Shown piece by piece: positions 13,701-28,000 of a stretch of 60,000 nucleotides of DNA. The position numbers and the translations under genes are program-made. The notes under the pieces are model-generated. The model saw nothing but the letters and a program-made list of their open reading frames with translations, ran no database searches and had not been told where the DNA came from. Source of the DNA: Hydractinia symbiolongicarpus (Eukaryota > Cnidaria > Hydrozoa > Anthoathecata > Hydractiniidae); NCBI RefSeq assembly GCF_029227915.1, contig NC_079884.1, positions 20,400,001 through 20,460,000 of the forward strand, read 5' to 3'. The stretch's first letter is position 1, and the number at the start of each line of letters is the position of its first letter.

Positions 13701-14370
13701 AAACTGTATAGGTAAAAGATACATGAAATTCCAACTTTCTATTTTTGTCATATTTTTTATCGTTGGAAAGCTTAATAATTCATAGAATACTTATCTTAAT
13801 AAATGATATAAATTTCTGACAGGAAAATAATAAAAGGAAAATATAAGACAACAAACTTTTTCTTTTCCTTCTTCAACTTTATATGAGTCAACCCAACAAA
13901 AACATTTACCAATAAAGTTGTTTTATAAGTTGCAAGTCCTAAAGATAATCCTAGCTAAAGTTATTTACTTTCCAGAATAAAAGGAGTTCATAGAGATTTT
14001 TTAGTGTAGTTTTGAGTAATTTAGTGTAGTTTTAAGCCAATATCTAAAGCTCTGGGTGGTATGGGACCTAAATATTTGACCTACAGGGAACTAATAGATA
14101 AAATTATAAACTCAGTAAGTATCATAACCATTTAGCATAGCCAAAAGGAATCCACTTCCAACTCACTACCGGACCAAATAAGGTTATATGTAGTAGAAAA
14201 CAATGCAATATATGATGTTTTGTACAATTCTTGAAGTAACTTAAAATGCCTTGTCTTAAAATATAACTGTTGGGTATCCAGCAACACCTTAAACAGCCTT
14301 TCTTTATATATATTCTATATATATTCCACTATTGAAAAGTATAAATTTGTAATCACATGTTGTTTTATTA
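10750..14370. other. Upstream region of the alpha2delta gene, no firm exon
   Basis: Contains an AAAT/AAT simple repeat (11,525-11,560) and a two-copy tandem repeat at 12,239-12,311. An ORF near 12,940-13,122 has no ATG in frame and no motif. A non-coding first exon of the downstream gene probably lies in or beyond this stretch, because an acceptor-like tract ends 11 bp before its start codon. Confidence 0.4.
12239..12311. repeat. Two-copy direct repeat, about 36 bp
   Basis: The block tgtgcgaaacgagtttaggg plus caaacttgaaa occurs twice in tandem with one or two differences. Confidence 0.8.
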
Positions 14371-14384
14371 TAGAATATCTTCAG

Positions 14385-16042
14385 ATGGCAATGAAGTATG
14401 GTACTGGCTGCATCTTGCTCATAGTTTTTTTATGTGAAAATGCATCACTAGAAATACAACAGTCTCATGTCAGGACTTGGTCCAGTCAAATAGAACTTTT
14501 ACTCCATTCTGTTGTGGATAACGGGTTAAATAAGTCAAATGTTCAAGATACATTTGACAATTTGAATTATGCTCAGAAAAAACAAAATGGTGGTTCAATG
14601 TTAAAACAAGCATCTGCAAGATTGTCTGCATTTTTTAAAGATAGAGAAAGTATAGTAAAGGTGACATCACTTTATTTCGGTTTTAATAAGCTGTATAGCT
14701 GGCTCTCCAAGACTGAAGGAACTTTTCAGTATAGTGTGCCTTATGCCCTTTAAAAGGTGAAAAAAGAATTAAAAACTCAAATATAAAAAAGCTAAATATG
14801 AGGAAGGGGAGTCAAAACAACTGTGTTGTAGCCTAAAATAATTTTGATTCTTTTGCTGTGTGATAATACACATAAAAAATCAGTACAAATAAGGTATATT
14901 TTGCTTTTTTTGTTTTCTTCATTTTTTTAAAGCAGGTGGATGAAGCAGGTCCACTGTTTTCAACAATAAATTTAAATTTATTGGCTCACTAGATTAATGC
15001 GCATGACTGCGTTGAAATTATGTTGTTTAATAAAAAAATACACACTTTTTTATCAGAACACGTGCCTCAGATTGTGCCAAAAGAAAGATCCAAATAATAA
15101 CAGCCTCTCAAATTGTGTTAAAAACAAATCAGGCTAAAAAGGCTATAAAATAAGTACAGTCGGATTAGATTTTCCTGGTTCTTATAATAAAGCATATTAT
15201 GTATGACATATTCTTTTGTAGAACCTAGCTTCAGAAGTGAAAAGGCTCTATCAAGGTTTTACACAAACATCTAGTTATTATGCAGATCTTTTAAACAAGA
15301 CAACTGAACTACATCTTCTTCCAAAGAAATATTTTATTGACACAGATTCCAACCAGAAAGAGCACCTTTCCTACAGCTCGTAAGTACAGAAGTGATTTGA
15401 ATATCTGCTGAAAATAGCTATGCACAAACAATAATTATAACAGTGATATATTTTACTGTGTTGAACAAAAGATATTCTGATATCTTATATAGACAAGATG
15501 TTATTTTGCCTTAAAATAAACAAAACAGAATATATGCACATGACACTAAAGTTCAATAGTTCTACATGTGTGTGTATATTTTGTTTTAAAGATTTAAAAA
15601 TAATAGATCTATGTTTCTCATTTGCATGTCTCCCAAACAGGTGACGTTATAATTCAAGTTTTAAAAGTCGAAGTATTTTGTGTTTCACCGGTGAATTCTG
15701 GCCCTATTCAGACTCAAAGAAAGCTGTCTGTTGTTATAAGCTTCAATAAAAATATAGTAAAGTATTATGTATTGGTTTCATGTAATAAAATTTTTGTAAG
15801 AAAAAAGGTGGGGAAATCCTAGTTAAAAGTTCATTCCTTAAGGGAATTTACTTTCCCCGTTCCACATTTTAACCAAACTTTGATTTTATTAGATTGTTTG
15901 GTCAACCAGTTAACTTCAATCAAAGTTTTGTTAAATTACCCAATCAAGTTGATCGTTCTAATAATGAAACTATAGCGACAGTTATTTGGGCTGCTGGTTT
16001 AGACAAACAGTTTAAGAAACATAAAGAAGAATCTGGAATTTT
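14385..16042 (+). CDS. alpha2delta gene, exons 1-3: signal peptide and VWA N-terminal region
   Basis: Sub-block of the gene above. Exon 1 (92 codons) holds the signal peptide and a helical stretch with W-S-S-Q-I-E, matching the family's start of the mature chain. Exon 2 holds the charged KRLYQGF segment. Exon 3 holds the family pattern IATVIWAAGLDKQFKKHKEE, which matches the alpha2delta region just before the conserved LWQ-F motif. The borders GTGACA, GTAAGT and GTGAGT are clear donors. An acceptor-like TAG at 14,372-14,373 implies an upstream 5' UTR exon. Confidence 0.85.
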
Positions 16043-19000
16043 GTGAGTTCTGTTTTCATTTATTAAATAGATAATTTAAAACAGAGACGACCTGCTTCAG
16101 TTATTGTCTGTTCTACTAGTTTACCTTCCTTTTCATTTTCATAAATATTAAGAATTATTAGGAAATTTTTTTGGGTACTTATTTTCGAAAAATGAAAAAA
16201 AAAAATTGCGTTTTGAATGCTTATTTACGAAATCTAAAGAAGATGATGGCAAGGTTTGTTAAATAAATATTTTGAATATATAGGTGGAAAAAAGAATTAG
16301 GCAAAGTACCTTTTTTACTCATAATTATTAAGAATTTAACTTATTTTTGTGATTAATTCGCTTTTAGTTCACTTTTTGCGGAATTTATTATTTCAATTTG
16401 TTCTTAAACTTATTTTTGCTAAGGTCTAAAAATTAATTTTGCTAGGGTCTAAAATCACAAAATAATTCCATGAAAATAATTTTGCAATAATGTTTTTCCT
16501 TATGGTAGTTGTGCAACTTGTAGTCTGAGTAAAATAGATTGGTGTCCTGAGAAAATGCTGTAGGAGTTAAATCGATTTGGTTAGATCAATTTTGACAATA
16601 CAACACCCATTTGTGACATTTTCACATTAAGTTGTATTTTAGGATAACTTCTGATAGATTAGTAAAAAAGAAAAATTCTTGCGTCTTTTTCTTTTAAAAT
16701 TGATAAATTGATATAAATTGGGACAATTTTTAGATGCTATTATGCCTAGCTGCTCTTAAAACCACCCTAGATAGAAATATTCTTGAAGAATAGCCATTTT
16801 CAAGCACTATGTTGTGGGTTTGTTAAGCAGCATATCAAATTTAACTTTTTGGAATGTTAATGTTTATAAGTTGTTGTTTTACATAATTTACATAAAAAAT
16901 CTTAACCTATTTCTAAATCTATTTCTTGGTCAAAAGGTGTTTGTATTCGGACAAGCTAGGAATTCATAAAATATTATTAAAAATGAAATTGATTCTTTTA
17001 CATATTGTTTTCTTATTTCGTTCTTGCGTAACTAAATGCTGTTAACTTAGTTAGCAGTGCCACAAAACGTTTCCACTCATTTTCTTTGAATTTTTTACTT
17101 TGCAAAGCCATATTGACATTTTTTAAAAAAAACCATAAAAAAGAAAAAAGGACCAAATCATTGCTTTGGTCCTTTTTTAGATGGCAGTATTTTGCTTCCC
17201 ATCTTGGTGTGTATCGTGTCTATCCTGGTTTTGAATGGGAAAGAAATTTTATTGGCTTCTCTCTTGATTTCGATCCACGAATTCGCCCATGGTATGTTTC
17301 TGCTATATCAGGACCAAAAGATGTGGTAGTAATATTGGATTGTAGCACCTCGATGAAAGGTAATAAGTTGATTTATGATTGACAAATAAACCTAAAAACA
17401 TAAAATCCTAACCGTGTTTACTATGAGAAAGTAACAACAGTTTTTATACTGATGAGGATTTTTTTTGTCTTGATGAGTAAACAATGTTACTGTACTATTT
17501 TGTAAATGGTAGTTTTCCCAGAAGTTGTAAAATCATTCATAAGAAGTCATAAAAGCACCACTGCTTCGTACCAAATGCACATAAATTAGTGTCAAATTGA
17601 CCATCTACATTAAGCACTTGTCAATTAAGTGTTTCAACTTCTATATTTACCACTTTACCACAGTCAAATGTTTATGTTTAGGACGCCGCTTTGAACTTTC
17701 TAAGGATATTACGAAGACAATTCTTCAAACCTTAACACACGATGATCACTTTACAATCATATGTGGTAGAGCAAGTCATTGGGATAAGAATGGAAAGTAA
17801 GAAGTTATCTTCTGTTGATGTGCGGAATTTATTGTGACAAAATAATAATTATTGAAAACATATGTTCATTTTGTCACTATAAATTTGGCATGTTTTTATT
17901 TGCTACAATCAGTTAAAATATTTAACATGAAACGAGGCTTTTAAATAGTTTGGAATATTGATTTAATAATGATAATTTAATAACACACCCTGCATTGACA
18001 GATAATCGACTTGTGTTTTTCATTTCTTCTTAATTGTTTCTTTTCTTTCTGAAGTAGTAACTAAGTTAACTGAATCCAATAGTTGGTACAATTAACTATG
18101 CTTTGGAAGCTGGAATTTTTCGCTGTTTGTTACAGTTTGATCAAAAAGAAAGAAGGGATATTTTTTTATAAAGTCAGAAAAAGGAAAAAATAGTGATGGG
18201 AACTAAGAATTAAAAATTTCACCAATATTTTTGCAGTTGGCATGAATATATTTATGATGGTGAAGTTGTTGGTTGTAACAAAGATGCGCTGGTTAGGGCA
18301 GATTCCAAAAACAGAGAAGATTATTTAAAAGGCTTGGACCAGATAAAACCTGGAGGTACCAGTGAAGTTAGGTGTGTAGATGATATATTGTTGTCGTGTT
18401 TGTGATTTTGATTCATTTTGTAAGGACAGTGTGTCACCAAAGAAATGAAGGAATAAGAAAAAGATAAATAAGGAACATATATACAATATTAAAAGTTAAA
18501 AGAAGTTAAAAGGAAGAAATATGAGATTTGTGTTCCATTTGTAATTTTAGTAGCGAAACTTATGCGTTCCCGTGTTTTTATGTGTATTATACAGTGGACT
18601 GACATTATGTAAGACTTTTTATAATTTGTTGTTGTTTTTTCATATAAAGCTTGTTCTCGTTGATCGTTTTAATGCTTAAGACATAAGTCATAAGAATTTG
18701 AGACAATTTGTTTGTCAATTCTCTAATTTCTAAACGTACTGTTTAGATTTTGATTTCAGCCTTACACAAACGTGTGAAACACTTAAGAACATAACATATT
18801 TCAAAATTCAGTTTACAAAACATTTTCACTACTGTGACTTAGTCAAAATATTTTCTTCTTTAGAGGGGGGGACAACGTATTCTAATTATAAAGTATTTTA
18901 TTTTAGGAAAGAATTTCCATTTTAACGTTTAAGACAAGGTTCTTACATCAGATTTTTAAAACTATTTTGATTTTTAAGATTATTTAAAATGTCAAGAATA

Positions 19001-22000
19001 TAAGGTTGGATCGAACATGATCTTTTTGTAGGTTAGCTTTTCGTAAGGCATTCAATATGATCCGAAAAAGACAGGGCTGCCAGTCAATCATTATTTTTAC
19101 TACTGATGGGCATGACAATGACGGAGAAGATGTACGCTGTAATCAAGGTCAGTATGCTAGAACTGGAAACTTTGTTCCTGGCAAACAATGTCAATATAAA
19201 TGGTCAAAAGTTTTCAATGAAGTAAAAAGACAGAAGAAGCTATCTGGAGAAGTAAGGATTGCTTGTAGAACTTACTTTGAAAGTTTGTAATATTAAGTTT
19301 GTTAAAAAGAGTGAAAGAAACTTGATTTATTGCACTTTATCTTGGAAACTTATTTAACTTATATATGAAATTTGGTAACGTAATGAATCTGGCACAAACT
19401 TAGTATGTACAAATGCTTTTAAAAGTCCTTTCTTTCGCGGGTATTTTTTCGCGCTTATTGTCAAATTCGTGAAGTAATGTACCGATGAAAAATTGTTTAA
19501 GGTACCATTAAAATTAATACAGGTGCAAAAATTAGTACTTTTGAGGTATAATTCAATTATTTTAATTTAAATTTTGTTTATTTTAAAAAAAACTAAAAAT
19601 AGGTCAAATATTTTTTTATATCTTAGACTCGCATCTTTACCTATCTAATTGACAGCAATGAAGAGAAACTAGCTGGTCAATTGGCTTGTGATAATGGTGG
19701 AGCGATGAAGAAAATTGCAACTAGGGACGATTTGTTATCTCAAATGTTTGATTACTACAACTATTTAACCATAAATACAATAAGAGACAACAACATCGTT
19801 TGGTCTGCTCCTTATCTCGATGGTTTGGGCTTTGGCAGAATGGTCACTTGTACGATTCCAGTGGTCAGTCACTCAAATAATCAGTGAGTTTGTTTGATTG
19901 TTGTGTTGACGAAATGTAAAACATACCTTGAAATTTTATTCTTACTCTTACACACTCCAGGTTTATCGTTTTCCCCATTGATAAGGCTAGAACGTCGATC
20001 ATGTCTACGGCCAGGTTGTATTGCATTTCTCTAGGTCAAACGGTTTTGTACATCATCATCAGTGAGGTTTTTGGATTTCATATCGCGTTGAACGTTTTCA
20101 AGCCATCGTTTACGGGGTCGTCCTTTCGGGAATTTTCCAGGAACATCAAATTCCAATATTTTCTTCAACCACCAATTATCGTCACACCTCAAAATATGGC
20201 CGTATCATCGGAGCCGGCGGGTCTGCACGACCTCCCCAATTGACTTCAAACCAAGGTGACTGTGTAGCTTCACTGTGGAAACCCTGTCAGACAAGCCATC
20301 GTTTACGGAGTCGTCCTTTCGGGAATTTTCCAGGAAAATCAAATTCCAAAATTTTCTTCGACCACCAACCTTCGTCACACCTCAAAACACGGCCGTATCA
20401 TCGGAGTCGGCGGGTCTGCACGACCTCCCCAATTGACCAAGGTGACTGTAGCTTCACTGTGGAAACCCTGTCTGTCAGACAGACAGGGTTTCCAGAGTGA
20501 AGCTACTTTCCACAGGGAAGCTAACAGATGCGCTCCACCTCAACATAGCATTGTCATTGCTTGCAATGCGACTAAGATCCTCAACATTGACCGGCCATGT
20601 CTAACTTCCATATAACAAAACACGTCTAATGCAAGCATTATACATGCGCCCACACATCTTCAATGACAGGACTCTAGTTGTTAGGATGGGAAACAACTCT
20701 CTAAAATTCTTCAAAGCTGATCGAATTCTGGCAGTAATTGCATCACAGCACCCACCAGAATGACTAATTACATTCCCAAGGTAACAAAAAGAATTAACGT
20801 TTTCCAGTTGTTCATCATTGAGTATAATGGTAATTTCAGGGGCCTTTCAGCACTGCATTTTCCACATCTGTACCCAGGTGATTCTTGTAGCGCGCCAGCA
20901 ATACCAAAGCAGCGTTTAGGAGCATAAGATCGCGTTACTACCGACTCCTTTTAGGCATATGGCACATGGCCACTTAATATTTTCTACCCTGGTATTTCGT
21001 AGCAACTTCTCAGTACCTTGGTCTTTCTGACATTGACCCTCAATCCTTTGTTTTCAAGCTCATTTTTCCACAAATCTAGTTTTTGACTTAGTTCTTCAAC
21101 AGTTTCTCCAAAAACAAATGCCTTCTCTAGGTCAACAAATTCAAAATACAAATCATTCTTTTTACTCAAGTGTTTTTCGTGTAGTTGACGTGGAATAGCA
21201 ATTGCGTCAGTTGTACTACGATCAGGCATAAAGCCAAATTGCATACTGTCGATATCAACTTCTTTCCTGATGACGACTTCAATGACTCGTTCAACAACTT
21301 TCAAAACTTTGTCCAGTAGTTTTAAACCTCTATAATTGCCGCACTTGGTTGCATCCCCTCTTCCTTTGAAACAGTTATCAATGTATGACAACTCCCAATC
21401 AGAAGGGATAGTCCTGTGCTCCATGATTTTGTTTATTAAGGAGGTCAACGCCGTTATCATTTTGTCACCAGCTTCATTCCCCTTAACTTTTTAATGCTGA
21501 ATTTATGCAGTTCAAGAAATTTTAACGGAACCAACATCTTTTGGTAAACCCGAAGGAACATTAAGGTGGGAAAAGAGGACTCTTGACAAGCGTTTAAATT
21601 AGTTTTGCCTGCGATTTGCAGCGACTACATTTTTTTTGTTTTATTAGCACAAGGTTGAAGTTTTGAATCCTAACCCTGGCACAATGTCAATATTTGTACT
21701 GGCGGTAGCACATTTGGAACTATTTGCTGACTGTTAACCAACTTGTGTGGCATATAAGCAAGTTTGAATGATTTATGTGTTTTTACCGTAATGTAAGAAA
21801 GGAACCGTCGACGGGTGCAGTGGGGTGAAAAGCCAAAGGACGAATGTGCTCTAAGAAAACAAAAATCCCTGTTCTTTACTTAGTTTCTTACTTAGTCAAC
21901 CTAAAATACAATCATGGTATGCAAGATGTAGCCTAGGTACACTAACATGTTGTATGGAATACAGACACTGATATTATGTAAAAATTAAATATTTCTATCA

Positions 22001-25000
22001 TGCGTATGATGCGAGGTGCCTACGTATTGTTGATGTGTTACGAAATTAAGAAATTTCTAAAATATAAAAAGTCACAATTTGACCTTGTTGAAAAGCGTCT
22101 AGTGTTTCGTAGAACTTTTAAAGCCAGAATAACGTATTCTTTCTAATTTTCGCGCAGCGGAAAGAGTTCATTGCCTGTGTATTAATTTTCAGTAAAATTT
22201 GGAGTTCGAGACAAACTATAGATGTGTTTTTTTTATAGAAACTGTAGTATTGAATTCTCGTGCGTTTTAATGTTTTGCGCGTAATTTTGCCCGAATGTGC
22301 GAAAGTTAGTGCGCACAAAAAACAGTTAGTTATATCGCCATGAATAAGGGCCCTGTAATGAGACATTTGAGAAAACAGACATTTAAGTTTTGTAAGCGGT
22401 GTAAGCAAAAGGAATTTACAATCACAAAAAATATCAACCCTACTCTTAAGCTAAACAATTAGCAGAAAGTATAGATTCACACTGGAGATGAACCCAATAC
22501 CTTCCGCATCGACCCGCCTACGGCAATGATTTGGACGGACGTAAATGAAATATATGTGCCGTAAAACACATCGTTGTTTTTGTTTCGGTGAATGACTTGC
22601 AAAATAATTATTATCTTATCCTATAAAAATGAACTCGATTCTATCAAGCCTGCTCAATCAGATCAACTGATTTTGTACTTGTTGAAATTAAGGTTACCTT
22701 CGTCATGGAAATACGTTAATGTGAAGTGATCTTTTATAATTTGTTGATGTTTGTGTTTAGAACAATAGGTGTAGTAGCAGTTGATTTATCGTTATCAGAG
22801 ATTGATAAGATTTTGTCAAATTTTACATGGGGTGACGTGTACGCATTTGTGATCAACAAGGATGGTCAAGCGATATTTCATCCAGCTCTTGATCCTAAGT
22901 CTGGCGTGGTAGGTTTTTTGTTGTGTTCGTAAGCTGAAAGGTTTTGTAGGGAAGTTTTACGAAATAAATATTTTGCGAGACTAATTTTCCCAAATTTAGC
23001 TGTTTTTGAGAAAAATGACAGTATCCGCGTATATAAATTTTGACAATTTTTTTTGAAAATTTTCACTATTCGCGATATTCTTGAAAATAAGAAGTAATTA
23101 ACCATATCTTTGTCCTTGTGACACGTATTTTTAACAAAGCAAAAATTAATCTCTTTAAAAAATATATGTAATAACTCATCCACAAAAATCTGTTGTGGCG
23201 AAGTCACGAAAAACTTCCTTCCTGAAAAACATTTTCCTGTAATATACTTTCTCGTATCCGAACACGGAAAAGTTTGTTCGAATTATACATGAAAGAATTT
23301 GAGAAAGAAGTAAAGTGACTCAGACTTTGTCTACAATAGCAAAACTTCCAATCAAACAACATTCAAAGTAACGAGGGTGCATATCATATTTGTTTGTCCA
23401 CACCAACGCATCAGTTTTACTCATTACTATATTGTTTTTTTTTCAGTTTGAGCAAAATATGCCTTATGTGTCCATCTTTGATTTGGAGCTAAACAATGGC
23501 AAACCAAAAAAATTCAAAGATCTAATCTTAAAGATGGTATCTGGTGAATCAGGTTCAATGCATATCCTCGATGCAGTCGCATATGACTTTCACTTGTCAG
23601 CAAACAAACGTATGATATCAGAACCAGCTAATTTTTTTTATGCACCTATTGCGGATACTGGTTATTCATTTGCGTTTAAAATACCAGACAGAGATTACAT
23701 TATATACGACGATGTTTTGAAAAAAAAGAATGCACGCGATGTCATGGTTAGTATTGTTGTTTTTTAACCGTCTGCATATTGTAAGTGAGCGATATGGGTT
23801 TTAAGGCATTGTGATTGGCTTAGCGCTCTTGCGTACGGGCCGCCAAGAAAAATTGAAGAAATAACAATGTCAAGTTACACTGCTGAAGTCACCAGATTCA
23901 GCGTCAGTATTCTGTCTAAAAGTCTATGAAAAACAATGATGATATATTCAGTGTTATTGAAAATAATAATGCATACAAATGGGTTTGCCCTCAGTCTATA
24001 GCTCTTTGGTTACTCAAGGCAAAATTTATACTCTTGGTAACCTAATTGTAGGTTGAGAGGAAAACACCATAATTTTAAAGCCATCTTACCCTCTTATTAT
24101 CAAGATTGAGAGTAATTTTGAGAAATGAATGAAAACGACGAATGAAATACTTCTATTGAGAATTTTACAATTCTCAATAGAAGTATTTCAAAACCCAAGG
24201 AATATACGCAGGCATGGAATAATTTAATTTTTTAACAATAAATTCAATTAATGAATTCATTTCTTTTCTTCGTTGCCAAGGGTAGCATACGCAGTGTATG
24301 CATTTCTTACGTTCTTATTAATCTGTAGCTGTGAGAGGGAGAAATTTGATTCATTTTAAGATTTGTCGTGGTTTTCAGGGATCACAACAACACTTTAGTC
24401 ATAACACATCTTCGTCTTTGGATGTAGCCCTGAGATTTTTCAAAGAGGAAGACAAAATGGGGAAATATAGGTGAACTATTTATTATGTTGCATGGTATTT
24501 TTATTATTTTTTTCTCATCGTTGTGTCGTTGAAGCAACACTTTTTTAATACATGTAATTTCTGTTTCATCGTTTAAGGAAAGGCACGTGCTTGGAAATCC
24601 TTAATCGAAGTTTGTTTTCAACAAAACATATCCCGTCTTTTCCAGGATTCAAATCTGTCGCTCTTCACAAAGACACGAGGTAGCTAAGTATGAATTACTG
24701 CCGATAGGTCGAGAAGGTTGCAATAATGTGTCGATGATTTTTTTGGCGCCTATATATCTTTTAATTAAATGTGAATGTTTTTACAAATAGAAAGTTTCGC
24801 CCTTCTACAATATTATTTTTCTTTTACAAATTAAAAAAATCCCCTGGAATATGCTTTTGCCGTAGTGCTAAATTCAATCTCGCACAAATAGAACTTGCGA
24901 AATTTCGTTATGGTAGGATATTTTTTTGACCAATTTTTCTTTCACTGATTTATTCCCCAACGCATAATTTTTTCCGACGAATGTGTTGATATAGCTTCTA

Positions 25001-28000
25001 AAACCTAACAAAAAGTGAATACTTTCATTTTTTTGCTCTTCCTGATAAAAATATTCTTTGATTTCATTCTTTGACAAATAAATATTAATTGTAGTAAACG
25101 GTCGAATCAAAAATAATTAAAATGAGAAATCTTCGTCCGGCAAAAGTGACGAAACTATTTGTGCTTTAACTTTTTGTTTATTTTTCAGAAAAGGATATTT
25201 TAAAAACGTTTCATTTCCTACGAGACGCAAAAATTAACTGGACAGATTAAGGGTGATAATAAACGGTAACTCACATTTTGTTATAGTGAAAATTGGTATG
25301 AAGCGAGTGTCAACAACCCATCTGTTATCATTGTCACGAAAACAAAACAAAACAATCAGTCTGTTGTAAAGATCTCCTCCGCTATTTTACCAGCACTTGC
25401 TATTCCATCAAAAAACGAATGTTCTATTGAAAGTAATGCAAATGGATGTGCTTGCGAAGGGTATGGACATGCTTATTACTTACGAGCTGTTTATATAGGA
25501 GGCGTGTCGCGACGTGTGCTGGCTCGCGACGTGTGCTGGCTGGCGAAATGTGCCGGCTCGTGACATTTGCCGGGATGATTTTTGTCCCGCCTTTATATGG
25601 AAGAAAGTGTCTCGGGTTGGTTTTTCCTTTTATTTAAATATGCAAAAGGTATCTCGTTCATCTCAGAAGAGTGTGTTTATATGGAGAGTGTGTTTATATG
25701 GAAAAAAACGTACTGCGTGAGCCGGGGTATCAATTAGCTGGGACAGGAAGAAATTGTCTAGGGAAAAATTTTTCCAAGTAAGCCCAAAATGATTTTTAGT
25801 ACATTATTGATGAGGTCGGGATCCCGGCAAACGTCCTGCCTCTCCATGCGATAAGTCCTTAGTCTCATTTATTTATGACTTAAGCCTTAGAATACGCACA
25901 CGTTTTTGAAAAGAGCCTTTTTGTTAAAAACATAATTGCCTTTATAAAACTTAAGTTGCCATTTCGGGCTAAAAAAGTCTTAAATGGACCATGTTGGATA
26001 ATGTTAACTGGTCCAATTCATCTTCTTTCTTTTGCCCGTAAATAGACCGTAGACTTGATCCGTGGTCTAAGGTTTGAGGGTAATTGTCAAACATGGTTTT
26101 CAATAACCTATTTATTTGGACAAGTGTTGCACAACAATCATCGTTACGGCTTTATTGGAAACACTGTACAACAAAAACAAAACAAGAGATGTTGCACTAC
26201 TAATGTTGTAGAGAGATTTTTTTTTCAACCTCTGCAACGATAGCACAACAACAGTTTCACAAAAATAATTTTTCTGTTTAAGGTCTAGCGACTGTGCTTC
26301 AAGTTTTTGCAGAGAGTTTGAAATTCAACGAAGATGTTCATCAATGTTTATTGAAAGTGTGGTGGCTGCTGACATATTATACAATAATTTCCATACGTTA
26401 ATGACGACGGTTATGTCTTCACATAGTGCTGAATCATCCTGTTGGAAGGGTTGTGAGGCTCACTTGAGAAACTGCACCACAAAGTAAGTTTTTTTCTATC
26501 AATCATTCATGAAGCAATGGAGCAACTAATTTGAGATGGGCAGAATTAATTTACGAACGCGTCCTACAAAAACACACCCTGATCGTTTTTATTTTCTTAA
26601 TGGAAAAATTCACGGAAATCCGCCATCCCCGGTTTGCTATTTTCTGCTTCCTTGTTTGCCTGTTACATGAAGTAATTAAGTAACTAAAAAAAGTCGTTCA
26701 CAACTTTTTTGAAAAAATAGATGTCATCAACAATCAATAATCTTCTTAAGCCAGCAGTAAAATTGTTGATTTGTAGAACGAGATTATAGAACTTTAATAA
26801 AGCCAACCCTAGCAGCTGATAAGCAAAGTCGAGATTACCCTTCTGTAAATATTATTACCAAGTGAACAAACAGTCTACACTAGTCTAGGTACAGCTGAAA
26901 TAAATTTTTACACACCAAGTTACCATGTTCTCAATTAGGATACTAGAAGAGGTGAAAATAATCGTGATTTCTCAAGAAATCAACTTTCGCAAATTTTCGT
27001 CAAATTGGCTAAAATTATTCTATTCACGAAATTTTCTAATACTTTTCCTTCTTACGAATCTAGACTGAGATGTAACAGATAGCTACGTGAATTTTAATTT
27101 CATCAGACTTTTTTTTGTGCTTTCTACATAAAAGCGCTTGAAAATTAAAAAAATTAATAACCTTAAATGTAAGACAAAACTTCTCACCTTCACCTCCTTC
27201 GAATTCCTTCTTTAGCTTCGTAAGGAAGGAATGTCCTTAGCTTCTTAAGGAAGGAACTCGCATGTCCTTGAAGCTTTTAAGTGGACATTTTTTTTAATTA
27301 TTTGGGTCCTTTTTGCATCCAATTAGCAAAATTGAGTTGAAAAATAAATTGAATTCAAAATGTAAGTGTTGCTGTATATTTTACAGCGCAACGTAATGGT
27401 TTGTCTTACCTACCAACATAAAAGATTTGAACGCCTGAAATACCGTAAACTTGTACTTTTGTATCGATGTGTTAACAAATTTTTTTTTGCAGATGTTTTC
27501 TTATTGATGATCATGGCTACATAGTGTACCATCCGCTTGGTGAAGCAGCCGAAAACATTAAACTGATGGACGACGAAAGCACAATTATGGAACTGCTCAT
27601 AAAGAAATATAATATATTTAAGCAAAAAGAAAAAAAAGATTTTCAAGCCATATGTAAAATTTCCGACTCAATACCGATGGTGAGCCTGGATTATTTTCTT
27701 CTTTTACTTCTTTTGGCATTTAATACTGCAGTCTACCAACTGTGGTGTTGACGCCCTGTGGTGTTGACGCCCTCTGGTGTTGACGCCCTCTAGTGTGGTT
27801 TATTCAGGTAAAAAGCTCGGTATTCTTATATGATCGATTATTTCCAATTCAATCCAAAACCAACGGTTTTTTTATTGTACCCAAAAATATTGCTTATATC
27901 AGAAAGTAGTTAAAATTATTCTCTACTTATTGTAAATCGAATTGTTGCTCCTAGGAATTTTGAAAGCTTAATATAAACACCAAAATGATAAAAATACTAT

